A stretch of DNA of 21,103 nucleotides, from contig CAMOGR010000230.1 of assembly GCA_946614205.1 (NCBI GenBank), positions 1 through 21,103 of the forward strand, given 5' to 3'. Numbering within the stretch: the stretch's first letter is position 1; each line of letters begins with the position of its first letter. A program made the position numbers and the translations under genes. Source of the stretch: an uncultured Bacteroidales bacterium (lineage in GTDB: Bacteria > Bacteroidota > Bacteroidia > Bacteroidales > UBA932). Below are positions 15,571 to 21,103 of the stretch, piece by piece. The notes beneath the pieces are model-generated. The model was not told where the DNA came from. It was given only the letters and a program-made list of their open reading frames with translations, and searched no databases.

Positions 15571-16231
15571 ACACTTCCCGGAGTTTGGCGAAAATGTCGG
15601 CAGGAGGGAGCATGCGGCCCTCGGAATCGGAGCAGTCGACCACAACGAGGGAGGGGTCGAGAGAAGCCTGGCGCAGGTACATGCTGCGCACCCTTTTCTG
15701 CAGTTCGATGTCGGCCTCGTGTATGTCCGCCGCTCCATGCAGATAGCTGCGGTCGGCCCCGGAGCGGGACCGGGACAGGCTCTGCTCCACGAAGCCTATG
15801 GGCACGTCAAGGAAAATGTTGAGGTCGGGGCGCGGAAGGTCGAACTGTCCGAACTCGGTGTTGAGTATCCATTCGCGAAGATTCTCGGCGTCATCCTGGC
15901 GGGGCAGCTTGGCGCATTGGTAGGCCACGTTGGAATAGACGTAGCGGTCGAGCAGGACGGTGCCGCCCTCGGCAAGCACACGCCGGATTGCGGGAGCCGC
16001 ACCGTGACGGTCCTCGGCGAACAGAAGGGCCACCAGCTGCGGATGGACGCTCTCCACCGGGCCGAAGTCGCCGCGGAGGAACCTGCTGATGAGCCCGCCG
16101 TAGACAGGAGCGTCGTAACGGGGGAAATGAATGTATTCCAGACGGGGGCAAACCCCTGCGAGATACTCTCGGAAAAGCCTTACCTGGGTGGACTTGCCGG
16201 CGCCGTCCAGGCCTTCTATAACTACAAGCAT
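15557..16231 (-). CDS. tmk: Thymidylate kinase (dTMP kinase)
   Basis: A 224-residue cytoplasmic kinase that makes dTDP from dTMP and ATP for DNA synthesis. The P-loop is GLDGAGKST (7-15), followed by the dTMP-binding FPRYD (36-40), the DRY motif at 95-97 (LLDRYVYSNVAYQ), and an arginine-rich LID region (SLSRSRSGADRSYLHG). The length is slightly above the usual 200-215. Its ATG follows the ftsB-like stop with no gap, and its end overlaps the DoxX-like gene by 14 bases, so the three genes form one operon read from the promoter near 16565. Confidence 0.97.
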   Translation of the reverse strand: MLVVIEGLDGAGKSTQVRLFREYLAGVCPRLEYIHFPRYDAPVYGGLISRFLRGDFGPVESVHPQLVALLFAEDRHGAAPAIRRVLAEGGTVLLDRYVYSNVAYQCAKLPRQDDAENLREWILNTEFGQFDLPRPDLNIFLDVPIGFVEQSLSRSRSGADRSYLHGAADIHEADIELQKRVRSMYLRQASLDPSLVVVDCSDSEGRMLPPADIFAKLREVYESR

Positions 16232-16555
16232 CTATTCTTCTTCAATGTAAACGTCATCCCCGGGCTCGGCGAAGCCGAATTCCTCGCGGGCATATCTTTC
16301 AAGTGAATCGCGGGACGTGCTGAGCAGGTGAATCTGCTCGTCGAGGCGGGCGTTGTCTTCCTCCAGTGCCTCTATCCTGCGCTCCTGGGCTCGCAGGGTG
16401 AAGCCTGCCTGCACCCAGCGCACCACGCTGTCCTTCTTGACGAAGAGGAACAGCACGAACAGCGCCGTAACCACGATTGCGAAGCGGACGAACGAGCGCT
16501 GCGGAGCCTTGCTGCCGTCCTTGCTGCGGTCCCATATATCTTTAAATTTTCCCAT
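16232..16555 (-). CDS. FtsB/DivIC-type septum formation initiator protein
   Basis: A 107-residue bitopic membrane protein of the divisome. A basic cytoplasmic N-terminus (MGKFKDIWDRSKDGSK) is followed by one membrane helix (about 25-42, FAIVVTALFVLFLFVK) and a coiled coil (about 50-85, AQERRIEALEEDNARLDEQI). The tail YAREEFGFAEPGDDVY has the E-x-G-F-x-x-P-G-(D/E) pattern of FtsB/DivIC. In the divisome it pairs with an FtsL-like partner and FtsQ. I chose ATG at 16555; a GTG two codons upstream would overlap the -7 box. It is first in the operon with tmk. Confidence 0.9.
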   Translation of the reverse strand: MGKFKDIWDRSKDGSKAPQRSFVRFAIVVTALFVLFLFVKKDSVVRWVQAGFTLRAQERRIEALEEDNARLDEQIHLLSTSRDSLERYAREEFGFAEPGDDVYIEEE

Positions 16556-16578
16556 AATCACAAAAATAATTAAATTTG
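16547..16578 (+). promoter_or_regulatory. Promoter of the nucleotidyltransferase operon
   Basis: TTTT (16547-16550) and TAAATTTG (16571-16578) are 20 bases apart, one mismatch from the TTTG-N20-TAnnTTTG consensus. The ATG at 16602 gives a leader of roughly 18 bases. The box interleaves with the oppositely directed ftsB-like promoter, so the two polymerase sites overlap. Confidence 0.6.
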
Positions 16579-16595
16579 CGGATTATAAATACAAA
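16561..16595 (-). promoter_or_regulatory. Promoter of the ftsB-like/tmk/DoxX-like operon
   Basis: On the minus strand TTTG (16595-16592) and TATTTTTG (16568-16561) are 23 bases apart and match the Bacteroidota -33/-7 consensus. The -7 box ends only 5 bases before the ATG at 16555, so transcription probably starts at or within a few bases of the start codon (leaderless or nearly so). Confidence 0.6.
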
Positions 16596-16601
16596 AAGTT
16601 T

Positions 16602-17531
16602 ATGAAACCTACTCTTTTGGTACTCGCTGCCGGCATGGGCAGCCGTTATGGCGGACTCAAGCAGATGGATGGCTTGGGCCCCTCCGGTGAAACCATCATC
16701 GATTATTCAATCTACGATGCCGTCCGCGCAGGCTTCGGCAAAGTCGTTTACATCGTCAGGGAATATTTCCTCGAGCAGTTCAAAGAAACGGTAAAGAATA
16801 AATACAGCGGCGTCAAGTGCCTGGACGGCGAACCCCTCGTCTTCGAGTTCGTGACACAGGAGCTCGACCGCATCCCCGCCCGCTTCACCCTCAACCCTGA
16901 GCGCCAGAAGCCTTGGGGCACCGCACATGCCGTCCTCATGGCCAAGGAGAAGATTCACGAGCCCTTCGTGGTGATCAACGGTGACGACTACTACGGCCGC
17001 GACTCCTTCCGCATTGCAGCCGACTGGTGCCGCGAGCACGAAAAGAGCTCCGGCGTCTATGCCATCGTCGGCTTCGAAATCGACAACACCCTCAGCGAGT
17101 CCGGCGGCGTGTCCCGCGGCATCTGCCACTACGACGCCGAAGGCCATCTGGTAACCGTAGTCGAGCACCACAACGTACTCGTCGAGAGCGACGGAGTGCT
17201 CCGCGGCGACAATTCAGTCAGCGGCGAGCGCGTGAGCATCAACGCCAAGGACCTCTGTTCCATGAACATGTGGTGCTTCACCCCCGACTACTTCGCCAAG
17301 AGCGAGGTCATCTTCGAGTCCTTCCTGGAGAAGAATATCGGCGAGCTCAAGGCCGAATTCTACATCCCCTTCGCAGTGGACAACATGATTAAGGCCGGCA
17401 CCGGTGCATGCGACGTGCTTTCCACCCCTTCCCGCTGGTTCGGCGTCACCTTCAAGGAGGACCGTCCCGGCGTGGTGGCCAAGTTCGCAGAACTCGTCCG
17501 CGAAGGCGTTTATCCTTCACCCCTGTACTAG
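16602..17531 (+). CDS. Sugar-phosphate nucleotidyltransferase family protein
   Basis: A 309-residue cytoplasmic enzyme of the NTP-transferase family (GT-A-like fold), which joins a sugar 1-phosphate to a nucleotide to make an NDP-sugar for envelope or glycan synthesis. The nucleotide-binding signature is LAAGMGSRYGGLKQMDGLGP (8-27), with the G-x-G-x-R part and K20. The metal-binding-type acidic pair is in VVINGDDYYGRD. C-terminal motifs include WCFTPDYF and WFGVTFKEDRPGV. No fused kinase or acyltransferase is present and the gene is not next to an AmgK-like kinase, so the sugar is not indicated. The ATG at 16602 follows a good promoter; the open frame continues upstream but crosses the ftsB-like gene. 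It is the first gene of a four-gene plus-strand operon. Confidence 0.9.
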   Translation: MKPTLLVLAAGMGSRYGGLKQMDGLGPSGETIIDYSIYDAVRAGFGKVVYIVREYFLEQFKETVKNKYSGVKCLDGEPLVFEFVTQELDRIPARFTLNPERQKPWGTAHAVLMAKEKIHEPFVVINGDDYYGRDSFRIAADWCREHEKSSGVYAIVGFEIDNTLSESGGVSRGICHYDAEGHLVTVVEHHNVLVESDGVLRGDNSVSGERVSINAKDLCSMNMWCFTPDYFAKSEVIFESFLEKNIGELKAEFYIPFAVDNMIKAGTGACDVLSTPSRWFGVTFKEDRPGVVAKFAELVREGVYPSPLY

Positions 17532-17532
17532 C

Positions 17533-18429
17533 ATGGCGCCCCGAGGGAATTACAAGTTCCTGGAAAAGTTTTCCTGGTACGTTCCCGGCATAGGAGGCAT
17601 GCTGGCCCTGCTGGCGTGGCTCCTTGCCGGTGCGCTCTTCGGCGGGATACTCATGATGATACTCGGAGCAGTTGCCGGGCAGGAGGCCATGAACGAATAC
17701 GGTATGCTCATAAGCTACCCGGTGATGTTCATTCCCCCGATGCTTTACGCCGCCGTCAAAAGCTCCTCGGCTGCCATGTCCGACAGCGGATTCAAGCTCG
17801 ACAGCAACAATTTCGCTCCGCTTGGAGGCCTCGTGTGCGCACTGGTCGCGGCCGCCGGCACCCTGGCGATGGGCTTCTGGTCCGACGCCATCAGCGCCCT
17901 TCTGCCCGAAATGCCCGAGTACCTTGAGGAGGCCCTTAACGGGCTCACCAACGGGAACATCTTCATCAACCTGCTGTGCGTCAGCGTATTTGCCCCTTTA
18001 TGCGAAGAGTGGCTTTGCCGCGGCATGGTCCTTCGCGGCCTGCTTGCCCGCGGGAAGAGCCCCGTCTTTGCAATAAGCATTTCGGCACTGTTCTTCGCGC
18101 TCATACACATGAACCCCTGGCAGGCTGTTCCCGCATTCCTCCTGGGGTGCCTGTTCGGCTACGTGTATTACAAGACGGGCTCCCTCAAGCTCACCATGCT
18201 GATGCACTGCGTAAACAACACTTTCGCAGTGATAATCAGCCGTATACCGGCCTTCGAAGAGGCTCAGAACTGGGCCGAGGTCCTCAAAGGCCCCGCTTAT
18301 GGCATCGTCATTGCAGCAACGTTGATTCTCACTGCGCTGACAGTACTCGCCTTCAGCAAGATAAGGCTGAAGTACTCCGGCTGCAACTGCGACCCCGTAC
18401 CTTCGATTTTCGAATCAAATGAGGCTTAA
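17533..18429 (+). CDS. CPBP family intramembrane glutamic endopeptidase (Abi/CAAX type)
   Basis: A 298-residue polytopic membrane protein with about seven hydrophobic segments. All three CPBP motifs are intact: EExxxR at E158-E159-x3-R163 (CEEWLCRG), FxxxH at F188-H192 (FALIH), and HxxxN at H225-N229 (HCVNN). Relatives include eukaryotic Rce1 and bacterial immunity and envelope proteases; the substrate here is unknown. The ATG at 17533 is one base after the nucleotidyltransferase stop, and the last 11 bases overlap the next gene, showing translational coupling. The frame is open upstream to 17404 but that part overlaps the preceding gene. The C-terminus carries a short cysteine-containing tail (SGCNCDP). 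Confidence 0.93.
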   Translation: MAPRGNYKFLEKFSWYVPGIGGMLALLAWLLAGALFGGILMMILGAVAGQEAMNEYGMLISYPVMFIPPMLYAAVKSSSAAMSDSGFKLDSNNFAPLGGLVCALVAAAGTLAMGFWSDAISALLPEMPEYLEEALNGLTNGNIFINLLCVSVFAPLCEEWLCRGMVLRGLLARGKSPVFAISISALFFALIHMNPWQAVPAFLLGCLFGYVYYKTGSLKLTMLMHCVNNTFAVIISRIPAFEEAQNWAEVLKGPAYGIVIAATLILTALTVLAFSKIRLKYSGCNCDPVPSIFESNEA

Positions 18430-19099
18430 GACTATCCCAGCCGCCGCGCTTGCGCTTGCCCTGCTTGCCGGATGCGTTTCCAGGACGGAACGCTTCACGG
18501 TGAGCGGCAACCTTGCCGATTCCCTTGCCGCCGCCCCCGGCAGCAAGGTGTATCTGCTCGGGCCTGGCGGCTGGGACGAAGTCCTCGATTCTGCATCGGT
18601 AAAGGCCGGCAAATTCACGCTGCGCGGAGAAATAGACCCCACCACTTCGCTTACCGCAGTCCTGCACTTCCCCGGCAGGGACGCACTGGACGGCAGGTAC
18701 AGGGTACGGTTCATCCCCGACACGGAGTCGATAAACATCGATCTCGACTACCCCGAAACCGTAACCGGCAGCCCGCTGACCGATGCCCTCGGCAAACTTC
18801 AGGAAGGCATTCTGGAGCTCTATCGCGAACGCGAATCGGAAATAGGAGAACTCTCGGCAAGAGGACTGCAGGAGCAGGCCGACTCCGTCTTCCACATACA
18901 GATGGGCAGGATAAACGACCTGTGCCGCGAAACCTACCTCGCCCATACCGGCGACCTGGTGGGCCTGCAGGCCCTGTGCATACTCGCCCGCAGCCTCAGC
19001 GGCCCCGAACTGCAGGAGCTCGTATCCCAGGGCTCTCCCTTCATAGCGGAAGACCCGGTCATACGCGATTCGCTCGATTCCAAACTTAGTGACAGATGA
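18419..19099 (+). CDS. DUF4369-type lipoprotein without thioredoxin domain
   Basis: A 226-residue lipoprotein with a signal peptide ending LLAGC (Cys19). Residues about 24-115 resemble DUF4369, the N-terminal beta domain usually found in front of an AhpC/TSA thioredoxin domain in Bacteroidota (F-x-(V/L)-x-G-x-L and G-x-F-x-L-x-G patterns). The rest (about 120-226) is a helical region. The protein stops where the thioredoxin domain would normally start, and no CxxC motif is present. The frame is clean and the 4-base ATGA overlap with the porin gene indicates a functional short form rather than a broken gene. Assignment to DUF4369 is by eye and moderately sure; the role is unknown. Confidence 0.75.
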   Translation: MRLKTIPAAALALALLAGCVSRTERFTVSGNLADSLAAAPGSKVYLLGPGGWDEVLDSASVKAGKFTLRGEIDPTTSLTAVLHFPGRDALDGRYRVRFIPDTESINIDLDYPETVTGSPLTDALGKLQEGILELYRERESEIGELSARGLQEQADSVFHIQMGRINDLCRETYLAHTGDLVGLQALCILARSLSGPELQELVSQGSPFIAEDPVIRDSLDSKLSDR

Positions 19100-21103
19100 A
19101 AAACTTCTCCGGAATACTCTTCCCTGCCGCAGTAGCAGGATTCGCTCTGGCAGGCGTACTCGGAGCCGGCCGCCCCGAGGTGCGGAGGATATCCGTACCG
19201 GAGCCGGTATCATTCACCGACACAGTGATTTACACCCCTGACGCATACAAGCTCAAGAGGGTGGGCAACCTGGACGAGATAAAGATTGCCGAAAGCCTCC
19301 TCGCAGACCTCGCGGACAGTACGGCAGCTGACGGGCCGATTGACACGCTCCCCCACCTCACGGCCCGCGACACTATACACGCGCCGGAGTGGATGCGTCT
19401 CACCGACCCGTGGCGCTACAAGTACTACGTGGCTCTCAAGGACTCCCTCACCCACGTCCAGGTGCGCGACTCCCTGCGCCGTTCGAGCGACTCCCTGAAA
19501 GTCCTCGCCGACACGCTCCTTTCGCGCATCCCGCCCGATTCGGCAGGCGCCCTTCCCCTGCTTGAGCACGCAATGCTCGACTCCCTCGACTGGCGCCGCA
19601 TCGACTCGGTCTACGTGGCCGACTCCACGCACGTGGCCGACTCGGTCTTCAAGGCATGGTACAACTCGCTCAGCCGCAAGGAGAGACGCGAGTACGACGA
19701 GAAGATGGCCCTCCCCCGCAAGCTGGCGGAGATGGACTCCCTGCGCCGACTCCAGGAAGAAAAGCAGGCTTTCAAGGATTCCGTCACCGAATACACGCCG
19801 CGCATCCTGGAGACCTTCGCCCTTCCCGACACCATGCAGTACAAGCGCATCATCCAATGGACAGTGGACCAGGATTTCCATCACCTGGATGTACGCGAGC
19901 CCGACACCACGTTCAACTACCACTTCAACGACTATCCCTTCCTGCGCAAGGACGTGAACGCCACCTGGCTCGGCGTCCCGGGCTCCCCGGTACAGTACTA
20001 CAACTTCTTCAACCGCACGAGCGACGAGAGGGTTGAGTTCTACAACGCCCAGGAAGCATGGTCCTTTTCTCCCAGGACGCTGCCGCACTACAACACCAAG
20101 ACTCCTCACACGGAGCTGGCCTACTACGGCACGCTCCTCGCCGGCGACGAGAAGGAATCGGACAACCTGCATATCCTCACCACCCAGAACATACTACCCG
20201 AGCTCAACTTCACCCTGTCCTACGACCGCTTCGGCGGCGGGGGCATGCTGGAGAGCGAAACCACCACCAACAAGACCTTCTCGGCCCGGGTCAACTATCT
20301 GGGCCGCAGATACATGGCCCACTTCGGCTACATCTACAACATGGTAGACCGCAAGGAGAATGGCGGTATTACGGACATCTCCTGGATACGCGACACCACG
20401 GTGGAGGTGCGCGAAATTCCCGTCACCCTCAGCGGCGCTTCATCCAAGATTACCAAGAACACCTGGTTCCTCGACCAGCAGTACCGCATTCCGTTCGAAT
20501 TCCTCAAGCGTCTGGGCCACAAGGCCGACTCTCTCGAGGTGGCCGACACTCTGGAAGCCTCTGCCGCCGCCGACACCCTCGACCGCAACGTCACCACCGC
20601 CTACATAGGGCACAGCAGCGAATGGTCGCGATACACCCGCAACTACGTCGACAACATTACCAACACCATCGGAGCGGCATTCTACCACGACACCTTCAAC
20701 TTCGGCAACGCCAGCGCCGACTCTCTGGGCACCATGAAGCTGGACAACAAGCTGTTCGTCAGGCTCCAGCCCTGGGGCAGCGAAGGAATAGTCTCCAAGC
20801 TCGACGTGGGCTTGGGCGACGAACTGCGACACTACTTCGATTCCACCAGCCTCAGGCCCGCCAGGCACGTCGAAAACTCCCTGTACCTGTACGCCGGAGC
20901 GGAAGGCCAGCTGCGGAGCAATTTCTTCTGGGACGCAAAGGCCAAATTCAACCTCCTGGGATACAAGGTCGGCGACACCGAGTTCGAGGGCGGAGCCCTT
21001 CTGCGCCTGTACCCGTTCCGCCGCGCCCGCAAGAGTCCCATAGACATAGGAGCCCGCTTCAGCACCACCCTGCTCACCCCCGACTACTACACCAGGGTTC
21101 TCA
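19096..21103 (+). CDS. Bacteroidota putative porin, 3' end outside the window
   Basis: An ATG at 19096 (overlapping the previous stop as ATGA) opens a frame that runs to the window end: 669 codons visible, no stop. The N-terminus is a signal-peptide-like hydrophobic segment (MKNFSGILFPAAVAGFALAG). Residues about 40-230 form an unusual spacer full of D-S and D-T pairs (DSLRRSSDSL, ADSTHVADSVF). From about 235 the sequence has the family opening LPDTMQYKRIIQWTVDQDFH, then FNDYPFLRKDVNATWLGVPG, followed by alternating beta-strand patterns rich in aromatic residues, as in an outer-membrane barrel. It matches the Bacteroidota 'putative porin' group (DUF4289/Porin_10-like) as I remember it. Function as a channel is inferred from the family. 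It is last of the visible operon. Confidence 0.85.
   Translation, partial: MKNFSGILFPAAVAGFALAGVLGAGRPEVRRISVPEPVSFTDTVIYTPDAYKLKRVGNLDEIKIAESLLADLADSTAADGPIDTLPHLTARDTIHAPEWMRLTDPWRYKYYVALKDSLTHVQVRDSLRRSSDSLKVLADTLLSRIPPDSAGALPLLEHAMLDSLDWRRIDSVYVADSTHVADSVFKAWYNSLSRKERREYDEKMALPRKLAEMDSLRRLQEEKQAFKDSVTEYTPRILETFALPDTMQYKRIIQWTVDQDFHHLDVREPDTTFNYHFNDYPFLRKDVNATWLGVPGSPVQYYNFFNRTSDERVEFYNAQEAWSFSPRTLPHYNTKTPHTELAYYGTLLAGDEKESDNLHILTTQNILPELNFTLSYDRFGGGGMLESETTTNKTFSARVNYLGRRYMAHFGYIYNMVDRKENGGITDISWIRDTTVEVREIPVTLSGASSKITKNTWFLDQQYRIPFEFLKRLGHKADSLEVADTLEASAAADTLDRNVTTAYIGHSSEWSRYTRNYVDNITNTIGAAFYHDTFNFGNASADSLGTMKLDNKLFVRLQPWGSEGIVSKLDVGLGDELRHYFDSTSLRPARHVENSLYLYAGAEGQLRSNFFWDAKAKFNLLGYKVGDTEFEGGALLRLYPFRRARKSPIDIGARFSTTLLTPDYYTRVL

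Noticed and set aside
15571..15738. N-terminal extension of the DoxX-like protein
   Set aside because: The extra 56 residues lie in the tmk coding region in another frame and lack membrane or signal character; MKAVKRICAF is a natural membrane-protein start.
14293..15822. 509-codon plus-strand frame opposite the DoxX-like gene and tmk
   Set aside because: Low-complexity composition, no start context and overlap with sppA and two recognised genes.
17404..17532. Upstream in-frame start for the CPBP protease
   Set aside because: It overlaps the end of the nucleotidyltransferase gene by 128 bases. The ATG one base after that stop fits the operon spacing.
18419..19099. DUF4369-like gene as a pseudogene fragment of a thioredoxin protein
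   Set aside because: No remnant of the thioredoxin part follows, and both ends overlap neighbouring genes in the way of a functional operon member.

Overview
The window is GC-rich chromosomal DNA from a member of the Bacteroidota, most likely a gut-type Bacteroidales. The reasons are a SusC/SusD pair, fimbrillin-like and SusD-type lipoproteins, a Bacteroidota putative porin, and promoters of the TTTG-N(19-23)-TAnnTTTG type rather than -35/-10 type. The genus cannot be fixed from sequence reading alone. Base composition is about 60% GC in most genes. It drops to about 40-45% in the leftmost 1.2 kb.

Left half (1-10955, all minus strand): a complete glycan-uptake locus of the ECF-sigma/anti-sigma class, read from right to left. 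The order is ECF sigma factor, a hairpin terminator, FecR anti-sigma factor, SusC-type TonB-dependent transporter with an N-terminal STN signalling domain, SusD-type lipoprotein, a surface glycan-binding-like lipoprotein with two tandem domains, and a GH16 endo-glycanase lipoprotein. Then come a tiny 43-residue gene, a mosaic fimbrillin-like lipoprotein, and the first 20 codons of a second tiny gene cut by the window edge. After the terminator the genes are separated by 14 bases or fewer or overlap, so they look like one transcript. The expected logic is that ligand binding at SusC is passed through the STN domain to FecR, which releases the sigma factor. SusD and the glycan-binding lipoprotein capture the glycan and GH16 cuts it at the surface.

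Middle (10956-12826): a 324-base stretch with no convincing gene, then an initiator tRNA-fMet on the minus strand with a textbook Bacteroidota promoter and a terminator, then hisS. hisS and sppA diverge from a 43-base region that carries two identical TTGCGCAAAT boxes 20 bases apart.

Right half (12827-21103): sppA (plus) converges on, and overlaps by 4 bases, a minus-strand housekeeping operon ftsB-like/tmk/DoxX-like. From a shared bidirectional promoter at about 16547-16595 a plus-strand operon runs to the window end: sugar-phosphate nucleotidyltransferase, CPBP intramembrane protease, DUF4369-type lipoprotein and a large putative porin truncated by the window edge. These genes are tightly packed, with a 1-base gap, an 11-base overlap and a 4-base overlap.

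The most interesting part is the left edge: two overlooked tiny genes that share an N-terminal Y-x-x-P pattern flank a lipoprotein whose C-terminal two thirds differ in base composition from its N-terminus. That lipoprotein also carries a third copy of the domain duplicated in the neighbouring glycan-binding protein.
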